From contig JAPXFY010000026.1 of assembly GCA_030674185.1 (NCBI GenBank), positions 53,821,212-53,885,211 on the forward strand: a stretch of DNA of 64,000 bases, in the 5' to 3' direction. This stretch comes from Monoplex corrugatus. Lineage: Eukaryota > Mollusca > Gastropoda > Littorinimorpha > Ranellidae. This document shows positions 43,198-55,162 of this stretch, piece after piece. The stretch's first letter is position 1, and every line of letters begins with the position of its first letter. Under the pieces are notes generated by a model, which saw nothing but the letters and a program-made list of their open reading frames with translations, made no database searches and was not told where the DNA came from. Position numbers and translations under genes: made by a program.

Positions 43198-43380
43198 TTA
43201 ACCCTTTGACTCCCACACCCTGTCCAGCAGCATTCAACATTGCCAGCCATGCTAGCAAAGCAAAAACTGAACCCTTTGATTTCCTCACCTTATCCACCAG
43301 GAAGCTGGTGGATAGGGTGAGAGAATCAAAGGGTTCAGTTTTTGCTGTTGGTGGATAGGGTGCAGGACTCAAAGTATTAA
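43198..43380 (+). mobile_element. TTAA nested-hairpin MITE, full form
   Basis: Same order as the copy 250 bp upstream: TTAACCCTTTGACTCCCACA, long arm with CCATGCTAGCAAAGC, inner hairpin, short arm ending CTCAAAGTATTAA. Confidence 0.85.
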
Positions 43381-43882
43381 AATAATTAAACCAATTGGCC
43401 CAAGGTGCTCCAGCCCCTCTATTGCCCAGATGTTGAGAACAGCTATTCTCCATGAGCCTATGTGCTTGTTCTGTGGGATCTCTAAACTCTTGATTTGACC
43501 CCTGTTGAGTTACCATGGGTGGATTATTTTTTGTTGTAATTCGCCTTGTATAGGTGCCGGCATTCACCTGAGTGTATTGGGTGTGGTATTTTACAAACAC
43601 CCTCTTTTTCTCGCTTCTTTCTAGTTTTTCTGTAATGTTTGTTGATCTATCTGTCACCTCTCTTGTGGATTTCGATCGGTCCATTTGTCTGTTTTTCGGA
43701 AAGACTTCTTACAATGTCCTTGAGATGCCTGTTAAATCACTCTGCTCTGGATGCCTAGGTGATCTGATCTGATTGAAAATGTTGTGAAAGGCATTAAGCT
43801 GTGGATTGTGTGCTGTACTAACTTTTCCTTATCAAGTGTTTGTGTGCTGTTTGTGTTGTAGATGTGATAGATGAATCAGAAA

Positions 43883-44320
43883 GGCTGGCTTCCACGGCAC
43901 AACCTAGGTTTAGTTCAAATGCTGGCTTCCACGGCACAACCTAGGTTTAGTTCAAAGGCTGGCTTCCATGGTACAACCTAGGTTTAGTTCAAAGGCTGGC
44001 TTCCATGGTACAACCTAGGTTTAGTTCAAAGGCTGGCTTCCACAGCACAACCTAGGTTTAGTTCAAAGGCTGGCTTCCATGGCACAACCTAGGTTTAGTT
44101 CAAATGCTGGCTTCCATGGCACAACCTAGTTTAGTTCAAAGGCTGGCTTCCACAGCACAACCTAGGTTTAGTTCAAAGGCTGGTTTCCACGGCACAACCT
44201 AGGTTTAGTTCAAAGGCTGGCTTCCATGGCACAACCTAGGTTTAGTTCAAAGGCTGGCTTCCATGGCACAACCTAGGTTTAGTTCAAAGGCTGGCTTCCA
44301 CAGCACAAGCTAGGTTTAGT
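43883..44320 (+). repeat. 37-bp minisatellite, about 12 copies
   Basis: Unit GGCTGGCTTCCACGGCACAA followed by CCTAGGTTTAGTTCAAA. Copies vary mainly at CCACGGC/CCATGGC/CCACAGC. There are no unique spacers. Confidence 0.95.
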
Positions 44321-45685
44321 TTTATCAGTTTATTGTCTTGTGGATTATATTTTTTTATGTTTGTTTTGAGTTGTGGATTGGTTTGATTTTGTTGAGAGCC
44401 AAGCTGATCTGTTTTGTTGTATTTTATTATGAGACCAGTTATGTTTTTTTTTTTTAATTTTACAGTTCTAATAACAACACCAAGTTGTTGGCTGGGCTTT
44501 GTCAAATGTTCATGTCAAAATTTCATGATTTTTCTTCAGATGTTAAAATGTTGGTTCTGTGTTCAGATACATGATGATATTCTTTTGTTGAATGTTCTGT
44601 CTTAGGCTGAGCTTCTTTCAAGAAATTCATTGTGCATCAGATGTTACAGTGAGCTGTTTCTATAGATTTAAAAAACATTGGTTTATCCACAGTTGCTGTT
44701 GGTGGTGTGTAGACAGTATCAAATGGCCACTAAGTGTAAGCTACAAAGTTGTTCTTTGTCAGGTGGCCATTTGTCACATGCACTGTTCGTATGTATTGAA
44801 CTATATCATCACAAAGATGAAATAGATTTAAGATTTTCCATGTGTGCGTGCGTGCGTGCATGCATATGTGTGTGTGTTTGCACCAGATTTTCCCATTTTG
44901 GGGGTTGGGTGGGTGGAAGGGTGGGGTCTTTGGCAGACTAAACTGTTTTTTTAGCTTGGTTCAGATATGAGATTTCAAACAGAGACTGTTCCAGTGAACT
45001 TAATGAGGTACTGGTATGTATGAACAGAATGCAAAAGTTTGTCACGTTTCACTGTTTACAAATGACCAGTCAAAATTTTAACCTTTTCCCTTTTTTTTTT
45101 TTTTTTTTCCCCCTTGTTTGTTTGTCCCAAGAAAAAGATGTACATGTAGGTTTTGCTTGACTGTAGATCTGTAGATGGAACTTAAATTATGAGTCCCATA
45201 GAAATCATAAGTTTGATTTTAAGTCTGCACTTGGCACATATCCATATTTGTACATGTACAGGCATGCACATGCACACATGTGCCCAAGCAGGAAAAGCTG
45301 CTTGCGCTACTTTGCATTCATGTGCGTACATGTGTATTATATGCAAGGACACTTGTGCATTCAAAGATGTAAAGCATTTATCAGGCAGAGACAGAAATCA
45401 TATGTAGTTATTGGAATGAATGTGATGGAATAAACTGGATATGTTGGTGTTTAGTAGTGATTTAAAAACGCATGGGTTTTTTTTTCCTTCTTATTTTGTC
45501 ACTTTTGCCAGTTTCTGCTTTCGGTTGACTCTTGGATATTTGTGGAGTGAAGAAGAAAACAAAGTTGCAATAAAAGTACAATATGATCATATCTGTTTGT
45601 GAGAAACTTGTGAATGTAATGGTCTGTATTGTTGACAATACACAAAGGTGAGGGTGGTGTGTGCTCTTACGAACTATTGAATAGG
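44321..45685. other. Intergenic, nothing recognised
   Basis: T-rich runs near 44445 and 45090, TG runs near 44845-44880. No gene is supported. Confidence 0.45.
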
Positions 45686-45715
45686 TGAGTGTGGAGTTTT
45701 GTTTTATGCATTACT

Positions 45716-45716
45716 T

Positions 45717-45759
<43 letters not shown>

Positions 45760-45762
45760 TGT
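45716..45762. repeat. (TC)n microsatellite
   Basis: CT dinucleotide run with one TTTC break. Confidence 0.95.
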
Positions 45763-45764
45763 TG

Positions 45765-46345
45765 TAGTCACTCCTCTCTCTGTGATGAGAAAAGAAATTT
45801 CCTGCCACCTTGTGGGACAACAGTTGTGTTCAATTAACACATCTTTCTCTAACTCACGCGTCAGCTCCTCTTCCCATGCGGGAGTAGCAACATGGTTGAC
45901 TCAAGAGCACGGCATGTGGGGCACATCAACCACTAGCTCAAAGATTATGCAGCTTTTTAGTTGCTGCAGGGGCGTAGCAGACTGTCCTCCTCCTGCAACA
46001 GATCTCCTACAGTCTGGGGTTCCCACAGTCCATTTCATGGCTCCTGTTTCTGCATCCTACTCCACAATCGATAATACAACCCAGAATGTGGTCCAGGCCC
46101 TGGGGTTACCACCAACCCACTTTGTGGTTGATAATGTGACCCAGAATACCATGAAAGGTACCAGTCCCCTGTGCCCTTAGGTTCCAAAGTTCTCGGATGG
46201 CAAGGCCCCTTCATCTCCAACGTCATTGGCCACAACTTGGGGCCCAGGACCCTCTCTCCATATGGGAATACCATCCTGGCTGATGCGGGGCAGAATCAAA
46301 GAAAGTCTTGTTTCACATCAAGCCACAACCTGTCCTGAAAATGTT
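45765..46345 (+). other. Unassigned coding-like relic upstream of SINE A
   Basis: A + frame is open to 46180 and a second, shifted frame reads PLGSKVLGWQGPFISNVIG further on. Base composition is more coding-like than the surroundings. I cannot name a family; retroelement gag debris is possible. Confidence 0.3.
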
Positions 46346-46351
46346 ATGATA

Positions 46352-46670
46352 CCAGTCGCCGTGGTGTAGTGGTTATCCTAATGGACTACCGACTGGAAGG
46401 TTGTGGGTTTGAATCCCCATCACCACCTTCAAAAATCACTGTGGGATTTTTCGGCTCTAACTGACTCCTACCCAGAGTTGGGCGTGCTATGGGCTCATTG
46501 GGAAGACTGGGACCACACAGTCGAGTCTCATCCACTTCATGGATGCGTCATTGAGAGTGTTGCTCAAATCTCACCAGCACCACAGCTATCTGTATCTCTT
46601 GGGCCTGGTTGACGCCAGGATATATTATGATAGTAAGCATAGAGTACAACCCTGTCACGCAGTCTCAATT
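46352..46670 (+). mobile_element. SINE A, full copy with tRNA-derived head
   Basis: The head GTCGCCGTGGTGTAGTGGTT contains a pol III A box (TGGTGTAGTGG). The B box GGGTTTGAATCCC follows about 40 bp later. The body continues through GCTATGGGCTCATTGGGAAG, GTTGACGCCAGGATATATTA and ends near CAGTCTCAATTCCG. Other copies lie at 3910, 40470 (-), 54898 and 59897 (-). Confidence 0.85.
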
Positions 46671-46983
46671 CCGAACAGAATGTCATAGCATCATGATTAT
46701 CATCCTTATCGTCGTCGTCATCATCGCTTTGTAAAAACTGTTCCATCTTCTGTGGCATTAAGGTGGCGTAGAAAATGTGTGTGTGTGTGTGTGGGGGGGG
46801 GGGGGGGAGGTGAGCACACAGGTAACCCAAAATTGAAAAGAGAGACAAAAAAGTCCTATGATGACATAGTTGCTTACTGCATGTGTCAGCTAGCCATCAA
46901 TCTGCTTGCTGCGTAAGAAGTTTTCTGCTTGATCATTATTGTCAATCAGCAGTCCTTTGAATATATATATACATGTATATATA

Positions 46984-47644
46984 AGAAGACACAGGTCATG
47001 GTAATCAGTAAAAAAAAAATACCCATAAAATTCCCTCATGCCCCTCATGCAAAATAACAGCAAATGACACAACTTTGAGACAGGTTGATAAATTTAAATA
47101 TCTGGGGACTGTCATCTCACCAGATGGCAGATGCACATCAGAAATAGCCAGCAGAATCGGCCAAGCCAAAACATTCAAGAAGACGAAAAGCATTCTTACC
47201 AACAAATGCCTATCAATTAACATCAGGAAGAGAGTTCTTGAATGTTATATAGAACCGATACTGTTATAATTATGGTTGTGAGGCATGTACAGTCAACATG
47301 CAAAGCCGGAACAAGATTGAGGCAGCCGAGATGTGGTTTCTAAGATTGTTGACAGTTCCATGGACAGCAAAGAAAACAAACGAGACAGCCTTGATGGAGG
47401 CAGACACAAGAAGATCATTAATAAAGAAGACTAGGAAAAGACAGGCAGCATTTATAGGCCATTCTATGAGGAAAGGGGAATGGGAGCACCTGGTCACAAC
47501 AGGAAAGTTGGAGGGAAAGAACACCAGGGAAAAAATATTGGACAGACTTGCAGAGTGGCTGAGGACAGAGTGGGTGGATGACGTACTTCCAGCGAGGGCC
47601 ATGATGGCCAACGCCATGCTACAGGGTACATGATGATGATGACG

Positions 47645-47647
<3 letters not shown>
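46984..47647 (+). mobile_element. RTE-like LINE, 3' fragment of family 1
   Basis: From a QVMVISK-like start through RQVDKFKYLGTVISPDGRCT, KRVLECYIEPILL and MWFLRLLTVPWTAKKTNE to [11 protein letters not shown] and the TGATGATGATGACGA tail. Frames shift in at least two places. A long TA tract follows the tail. Confidence 0.85.
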
Positions 47648-47693
<46 letters not shown>

Positions 47694-47710
47694 ATGTGTG
47701 TGTATACACA

Positions 47711-47750
<40 letters not shown>

Positions 47751-47751
47751 C

Positions 47752-47801
<50 letters not shown>

Positions 47802-47812
47802 ATATATGTACA
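47648..47812. repeat. (TA)n, (CA)n, (TATG)n microsatellite cluster
   Basis: TA run of about 22 units, then CA run, then TATATACATATATA. It starts directly after the LINE tail. Confidence 0.95.
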
Positions 47813-48235
47813 ATCCGAGCAGACTTGTGCTATACAGACTAATCAGATGACAGCAGAAACGGACTGTTGTGTTCTGTGATAACGCTTGACGTGTTTTCAT
47901 GAAGGCGAAGATAGTAATACAAGCTGTGTCCAGGTGTCCAGACGATCGAAGGTCTGATCTTGCTTTGTGTCCGGACAGTCAGCATGTCGAGGTCAGTGAT
48001 CGGAGCACTAGATAAACACCAGGTTGGTGTAGAGGTACAGTGACTGTGAAGGCTGAAGGCTGTTAGTACACAGACTGAGAGAAAGAAGCAGTTGTAGAAT
48101 TCATTGTTGGGAAAAGAGATGTGTAAATTGGATTTAAAAGCAGAAAGGGGAAGTGTTAGGCGAAGGCAGAGCAGAAGTCTATTCCAGGCTGACGGTCGTG
48201 AGACAGCAAAAGAACGCTGGCCATCACTTGATACT

Positions 48236-48428
48236 TTAACCCTTTGAGTCCCGCACCTATCCACCTGCATCCTACTTTGCCAGCCATGCTAGCAAATGAA
48301 AAAAAACAGCCCTTTGACTCTCTCACCCTATCCACCAGCTTCCTGCATGAAACTGGTGGATAGGGTAAGGGAATCAAAAGATTCAGTTTTTGCAGTTGGT
48401 AGACAGGGTGTGGGAGTCAAAGGGTTAA
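48236..48428 (+). mobile_element. TTAA nested-hairpin MITE, full form
   Basis: TTAACCCTTTGAGTCCCGCA, long arm with CCATGCTAGCAAATG, inner hairpin and short arm ending GGAGTCAAAGGGTTAA. Confidence 0.85.
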
Positions 48429-48474
48429 AAAAAACTTCGTGTGCGTCAAATCAAGGAAACTCTGTTATCTCTCA

Positions 48475-48745
48475 AAGAGTTTGGAGTTTGTTCAAAAGGG
48501 ATTTGTCATGCTCGGACAGTTCCACATGCGTTCTACCAGCGATGAACTTGTAGGCATCCTGAGCCTGTGCAAAAACCATGCGCTGGGAAGATTTTGAAAC
48601 ACGGAGGAGAGGGGTAGGGAAAGCGACATATGACACACTAAGCCGACACCACCAGAATAACGCAAATATTAAGGTGGATAGCAGGCTGGGATTGAACTCG
48701 AGATACCACGGCTCTATCAAAAGAATCGACCAGCCCGTTTAGTGA
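48475..48745 (-). mobile_element. SINE E copy with tRNA-like head
   Basis: Read on the minus strand it begins GGGCTGGTCGATTCTTTTGA and has a B-box-like GAGTTCAATCCC. The body phrases (CGGACAGTTCCACATGCG, GAGCCTGTGCAAAAACCATG in + reading) are shared with three other copies. Confidence 0.65.
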
Positions 48746-48749
48746 GAGA

Positions 48750-49735
48750 TCATGTAGTGGGCATCATCCACACACAGATTTAATGTATCAAGTGTTGGCC
48801 AGCGTTCTTTTGCTGTCTCAGGACCATCAGCCTGGAACAGACTTCCACCCTCCCTTCGCCTATCACCTACCCTTTCTGCTTATAAATCCAGTTTAAAAAC
48901 CCACATCTTTTCCCAACACGGAATTCTACAAGTACTCTTTCCCTTAGTCTGTGTATTAAATATTGTAAGGTGGTCTTTGTCGATTGTATGCGTATGCCTG
49001 GTGTGCGAGTGTGCTTTGATTTGAATTGTCAAGATTTAGCGCCGTATAAATACTGTAATAATAATTATTATTATCATTGTTATTATTATTGTTACTGTTA
49101 TTATCATTTTCATCATCATCATTATTATCATTATCATTATTATTTTTAACAAAAAATGTTTAAAGGGGGAAAACTTCTGTGGCAACAATTTGTGACACTA
49201 AGACAATGAACATTGCAAATATTCGTACATGATTATTATTCTAAAGTACGTATAATCATTCAAAACACTGACACGCACACATACACACTATAATTTTCAC
49301 TTAGAAAAGCGCTTATAAACACAAACACACAATCTCTCTGTGTCTGTCTATCTGTCTGTCTGACCGTGTCTGTCTCTCTAGTCTGTCTGTCTCTCCTCCT
49401 CCCCCCCCCCCCCCCCCCCTCCCTTCTCTCTGTCTCTCAGTCAAGCCTGAAATCAGGGACATATTATTTTCAACAGTACGTGTTAACAAACATTGTCATT
49501 TGCATTTGTGGTTTTTGGTTGTTTATTTTGTTTGTTTGTTGTTTGTTTTGACTAGTGCCCCTACCAGCTATTTTTAATTGCATACTATGATTTGTTATTA
49601 TTCTTGATGAACTAGGCTGATGCGGCATTGATATATCGGTGTGTGTATTCGACTGTGTTCATAATGTATTGACAGTGGCATCCTGCCCACCCGATTTTTA
49701 TGTAAAGTACAACGAGTATTCTCTGACATGGACTG
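48750..49735. other. Intergenic with ATT/ATC and C-run simple repeats
   Basis: ATTATTATC run at 49050-49145, CTGTCTGTC at 49330-49400 and a run of C at 49400-49420. No gene is supported. Confidence 0.5.
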
Positions 49736-49911
49736 TATAAACGGAATTATTTACTATTATTGTTATTATTAATATTATCATTAGTAGTAGTAGTAATAGT
49801 AGTAACGAGCATTCTCTGACACAGGCTATATAAATGGAATTATTTGTTATTATTGTTATCATTATTATTATTACTATATTATTATTAGTCGTAGTAGTAG
49901 TAGTAGTAGTG

Positions 49912-50086
49912 AAATGTGGTTTCTGAGAAGAATGTTGAGAGTTCCATGGACAGAAAAAACAAACAAACAAACAAACAAACAAACAAACAAACAAAAACAA
50001 ACACGACGACGAGACAGTCTTGAAGGAGGTAGACACAATAAGATCATTAGAAAAGATTAGGAAAAGAGAAGCAAAAGCTGAACAGC
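49912..50086 (+). mobile_element. RTE-like LINE family 1 fragment with AAAC expansion
   Basis: It encodes EMWFLRRMLRVPWT, is split by an (AAAC)n run at 49958-50005, then resumes with ETVLKEVD. At about 50087 the sequence changes without gap to LINE family 2. Confidence 0.75.
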
Positions 50087-50690
50087 TTTCACTTGTGCTG
50101 TCTTCGTCGTATCCTCGGTATCAAGTGGAGCGACAAAGTACCAAATGCACAGGTCCTAACATGTGCTGGTCTTCCCACCGTGCAGACAATACTCTGACAA
50201 CGCAGGCTGCGCTAGCTTGGCCACGTGAGCCGGATAGAAAATGGACGTATCCCAAAGGACATCCTTTACGGTGAACGAATCTCCGGCAAGAGATCTGTTG
50301 GCCACCCCCAGCTACAATACAAAGACGCCTGCAAGCACGATATGAAAGCTCTGGACGTCAACACAGAGAGCTGGGAAGACACAGCAGCCAACTGCAACAG
50401 AAGGCACAATGTGCTCCAGAAACAGCTCAGGTCAGGGGAACAGAAGATCCAGACCTTTGCTGAGGAAAAGAGAGCCATGCAGAAAGCGGACTCCTGTTTC
50501 GAAGGCAACCCCATGGCCAGCATCCATACATGCACCCAATATCAATGAGACTGCTTTTCCCGCATCGGCCTTAACAGCCACAACGGACGCTGCTCCAGAG
50601 GCGTCAACTTGACTAGACACGACACTAGGGTGCATCATCCATAGTCGACGCCGGCTGACAAAGGCCTACTACTACTACTACTGCTTCTGC
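50087..50690 (+). mobile_element. LINE family 2, RT C-terminal fragment with (TAC)n tail
   Basis: The coding relic reads RRILGIKW, GHVSRIENGRIPKDILYGER, HPQLQYKDACKHDMKALDVN and SWEDTAAN, with a stop in the terminal zinc finger and a frame change near 50220. It ends GGCCTACTACTACTACTACT. It is the same family as 62832-64000. Confidence 0.8.
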
Positions 50691-51035
50691 TACTGCTGCT
50701 GGTTCTACTACTATACAGTGATGCTCCAAGAGAAATTGAGATTCTTACCATCTCACTCCCCAGCGACCTAAGGATTATAATTTATATGTACACAGTTGGA
50801 CGGTCTTTACCTTTCACACGACATCAATACCATCAACTGGGAAGACATTGCCCACAACAGAGTAAACTGGTGACAGCAGTGCTCCAAGGTTACAATCACA
50901 TTTGAACAGCTCAGAACAATGTTATTCAACAGAAGAGGGACCGGCAGAAGCAGAACTTCAGGCCGCAGGAAGAACGTGTCTTCAAGATCGGTCTTGCATC
51001 CCACATCATCATCATCATCATCATCATCCATCTCC
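50691..51035 (+). mobile_element. Second LINE family 2-like C-terminal scrap with CAT tail
   Basis: DINTINWEDIAHNRVNW and later residues follow the end of the LINE family 2 ORF in order. It ends in (CAT)n at 51001-51030. Degenerate, with one stop. Confidence 0.5.
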
Positions 51036-51950
51036 ATGGCCGTGGACGATAGTGGGAGCTCGTTTCTTTGTCACAAAGGATCGGCAGGCGACACAGAGTA
51101 AAGTGCAGACGATAAGAACCAGTATGTCTACTCGTCCGTTGGAACACGGGACAGTCCATCATCACGTTTCACTGAGGTCAAGCTCAGCAGACTGTGATAC
51201 GAGGTCTAGCTGGGATGACAGTGCAAACAAACAGGCACAGAGAACTAGTCAAGGGTTACCAACCAGAATGGCGTATCTGCCTTGTTTGTTTCCTTTGTGA
51301 TGTTCCCTTACGGTTGGTAACCTTGGAGTTTCACTGCCGATGTTTGTGGCTGACCACTGATTATATAGACATGTACGATGTCTGAGGGACTGACTGATAA
51401 GAACCACTTGCTGACCGACAAAGAGCAATGAGCAAGTCGGACGACACGACCTAATAATCATCTCTCTCCCTCTAGGTCTGTGTCTGTGTCTGTGTCTCTC
51501 TCTAATTTTGACACCAAGTGTAGTTTTAGGCTTCAGGACAGCCAAAATAACTGGTTCTTTTGTTTCATTTTCAAATCAAAGTGCACAAATTTTAGACATT
51601 GATCTAAGCTAACTCTTTCGAGCATTCTGGATCAGTCTAGTGACCGATCGCACTGGTGTGGCCTATATCTGATTATGGCGATACTGACTGTAGTGGTCAT
51701 GATAACCGATATTATAATTGTTTTCTGTTACCCCCGAAAAAATTGGCACGATTCTGATTGACACTCTGTCTGTTTCTGTCTGTCTGTCTGTCTGTCTCTC
51801 CTCTAGACTACAAATCCAAGTGTTAGAAACGATCTGACGGTATCATTAACATTCTTTTAACAGTCATCAGGACTGTCATTTTGGTAGCAGAAGCAAGACA
51901 CTCTGGGAAGAGCCGGACAACAGAAGGTTCAGAGGAGAATCCCCGGTCTC
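51036..51950. other. Intergenic, nothing recognised
   Basis: Only short unassignable frames and CTGT-rich runs near 51470 and 51780. Confidence 0.4.
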
Positions 51951-51952
51951 TG

Positions 51953-52260
51953 TTAGCCTTGCTGAACTGATTTCTGGATTCTTTTGGCATCTTCTTTTTT
52001 TCCCATCTCTTTTATTGTCATATCCCAATTTGCCTTTCCATGGCCTCTAACCACCGTTCCAATATTGTTAATCCAGTCCCTGCCTGTTGGTCTGCGTGTG
52101 CCCCATATTTCTGACCATGAGACTTTCCTTGCTGCCACTTCTGCTCCAAGGACTCTCAACTTCCTGCCAGTCCTCAGCTTGGGCTGGTTTGATGTCACAG
52201 CCGTATCTTTCGAGTCCTCAAGCATGCTGACAAGCCTAACCTTTCCACCTTGTAGGCCAT
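51953..52260 (-). other. Unrecognised minus-strand ORF, about 90-100 codons
   Basis: The frame contains KLRTGRKLRVLGAEVAARKV, WGTRRPTGRDWINNIGTV and a basic end. Composition is protein-like and it has a clean stop at 51953. I do not recognise it. Given its setting, it may be the end of a mobile-element protein. Confidence 0.35.
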
Positions 52261-52409
52261 GACAGTGGATTTAGGGGAAGCTTCAGCTATGCCTGGTGAC
52301 AATAGAGTGCAACATCAGCTAGACCCAGTGGGATACCGACTTATTTCATGGTGTCTGGCCTCCATTGATTCGACTGTATTAGTACTGATATCATATATCC
52401 ATATGCGCT

Positions 52410-52670
52410 CCATCCAAATCTGCCAGCGATTATCTGGCAGAATCCCTTAGTCTGCGCAAAACTCTATATATTGGCAAAGTCTTCAAAGCGAGAGGGGGTT
52501 CGTGAGTGACCTATCAAACAATAAGCTGACACTAGAAGGATGATGGAAACAGTCAGATGGGCAGCGAACAGGTCAGCTTTCAATGCTGCAGGCTGGGGTT
52601 GAACTGAGACGTCATGTCTTGAGTCAGTCCGCGGCTACGTCAAAAGAAAAGACCGGTCCGCCTTAAACAA
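52410..52670 (-). mobile_element. SINE E copy
   Basis: Phrases CAGCGATTATCTGGCAGAAT, CTGCGCAAAACTCTATATAT, GCAAAGTCTTCAAAG, CTGACACTAGAAGGATGATG and GCTGGGGTTGAACTGAGACG are in family order. The head lies at the right end. Confidence 0.6.
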
Positions 52671-52746
52671 ATTGTGGCTCTCTTGAGAGTTGAATCCACA
52701 ACCTCTACGTTATATAGCATGGTGCTCTGACCACTGTTATTGCTGT

Positions 52747-53168
52747 TATTGTTTAAAGCCCAGCCGACTGCGTAGAGCCATATCAGGGCTATAATCGTTT
52801 CAAAACATTCACACTCGTTCAACAGGAGAAAAAAAAAAGGAAAAGAAAATTAAGTACACAGATCAATGCATTCGTGCGCATAATCTAAGGAGATGCCCCC
52901 GGCGTTGACCACTCCGTCCAATTTATCGTACAGGGGATTTGAAAAACATACCTGAATACAAACTTAAACATAACTAAGGACACGTACACGGAAACATATA
53001 TAAGAACGGGTCCAACTTACCTGAAATTGCTTTCGCATATCTCATCCCCTAGAGCCAAAAATGCAATTAATATATGTACCCAATTATCAATCCTAAGAGA
53101 AAGTACGTAAGACTTTATCGAACGCATACAGGTGAATGGACCAACAAGGCAGAAAATGATTGGAAGAA
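52747..53168 (-). mobile_element. Dispersed repeat family D, copy 4 (inverted)
   Basis: It starts at its 3' end, TTGTTTAAAGCCCAGCCGAC, and continues through GAGCCAAAAATGCAATTAAT and AAGACTTTATCGAACGCATA. It lacks the 5' part seen in copies 1 and 3. Confidence 0.75.
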
Positions 53169-53891
53169 ATGACTGAGCTAGGGCCTAATGGATCACAAAA
53201 TAGCAATCAATGATGAAATAAACACCCCGACCATCTACGTAGGTAATAACGCGACCACAACACTTAAAATAGGAAGATGACGCGAAGGAAGACAAACAGG
53301 CTATCAGAAGCAGACGACACTGTACATATACAGTGTACAACAACACCCACCGATGTATGACGATAAACTGGTCGAGATCAGGGACAAACGAGCAGATGTC
53401 ATCATTGTAAATCATACAACTTAATCGTCTGCCGTGTTATCTCTTATTGATACATGATCTCTCTGTCTGTCTGTGTGTGTGTGTGTGTGTGTCTCTCTCG
53501 TGTTAAATTAATATGATGTGTCCAACAGATTGCTAATGTTTAACATTTGATTAGGCTACGCTTCTTTATTCTGTATGTTACTTGTTTGTACTCTGTCTCT
53601 CTCTCCTCCCTCCCTCCTTCTGTCCTCTCTCTCTGTGTCAAGTTTCCGAACCGCTCTTTTCAAATCGCACACAATCACAATGAACAGCCAAACAGTTCTT
53701 GCCGAAAACCTGATTAGGCCACATTTGTGAATATAAGCATAATTTATACTAACTTATACGACAAATGTAATTCACTGATGTTGTCTTATCAACATTGTAT
53801 TCATTTCCAGCGTTCTTGCAGAAGATTTTAAGATGTACAGAAATAGCAATTTCACCACAAGATTCCAGAACTTTTTATGTGATTATTCTTG

Positions 53892-53929
<38 letters not shown>

Positions 53930-53931
53930 GG

Positions 53932-53963
<32 letters not shown>

Positions 53964-54895
53964 CTCTAAGTTTAGATTGGTTGCTGTCTCATAATCTAGG
54001 CTATGACATCACGATCATAAACATGACGTCATGTGCTGAAAAAACATGGCGGATATGTGAGGGCGAATTGTTCGACGAGATTTAAGAAAGATCCTAGATC
54101 TAGTTATGTAGGGCCTTGCAACAGTGAAACTCAGTGTTCACCTTCAGCCATGAACAGCACGAATAGCAAACCTTAACAAGACTATAGAAAGTGAGTACTA
54201 ACGGAATGTCACGAACCAATCGCAGGGTTTAATGATAATTAATTCTGATCTCGGAGTCTAAAATCTTTTGTGATTAGATCTATTTATATCACTCGCACCA
54301 CCACCCCACGTCAATAAACGCATTATCATTATTATTATTATCAATGTTATTATTATTGTTATTAGCATTATTATTAGTGGTGGTAGTATCTCATAAGGGT
54401 GCAATTTTGGTCCCGGTAGCACTTCTACAGACTTGATTAGTTGATTCATTACGGTATTTTAATCGTTCTTTGTGGTAGCCGGTTGTAGAGCTATAGATCT
54501 AGTCTAAATCTGCCGTTCTGACAGTGCGTAACCCTACTCCTGGCGTCCGACGGTACCTAACCTTAGCCCTATTTCCTCGCTCCCGGGGTAGGTTTCTCCT
54601 TAACTCTGAATGGATTTGCCAGCCCCAAGGGTGTTGATTAGGGTTAGCAATCCTTAGTGCAAGTGTTAAGTAGTGATGGGCAGCGATTGTGTTCTTGTGC
54701 CAGATATGGCCGAGCGAGAGAAGTTTACCCTTCGTGGTTATTGTAGATCTAGTTAAAGTTGAATGACTAGACCTAGGTCATCGCAGAATACATGTGTGTG
54801 TGTGTGTGTGTGTGACAACAAACATATCGGATTTACGGTCATATGGCTCGTATGTAAACGCTTGCGTGCGCGATCCCACCTAGAGTTAATCTTGT
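53169..54895. other. Intergenic with simple repeats
   Basis: Contains (CA)n at 53896-53929 followed by (GA)n at 53937-53963, and ATT/TTA runs at 54325-54380. No gene is supported. Confidence 0.45.
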
Positions 54896-54897
54896 TA

Positions 54898-55060
54898 TGG
54901 ATTCACTGAGAAGACTGGGCCCAGACAGCCGAATCTCCATCGAATCTTATTTTGCACAGATTTCAGGTGTATGCCGTTCATAGGCCTTGTTGACGCCAGA
55001 ATATATTATGACAGTGAGTGTAGAGCACCACCCTGTCCAGGGTCCCATTAGAGCTGATTC
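54898..55060 (+). mobile_element. SINE A fragment (body)
   Basis: GATTCACTGAGAAGACTGGG, TTGTTGACGCCAGAATATAT and GTAGAGCACCACCCTGTCC follow the SINE A order. No head. Confidence 0.65.
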
Positions 55061-55162
55061 AGAGAGGGTCCCTGGGGCTCTCTGAGAGTGATGGGGGGGG
55101 GGGGGGGTCTCACAGGAACTATAGAGGGTCCATCCCTGACAGACAGTATACAAGACTGGCGA

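Noticed and set aside
43883..44320. Regular 37-bp repeats resembling a CRISPR array at first sight
   Set aside because: Units are directly contiguous with no unique spacers, there are no cas genes, and the setting is an intron-rich animal genome.
47630..47900. YIYIYI- and HTHTHT-rich ORFs
   Set aside because: Microsatellite translations with no protein support.
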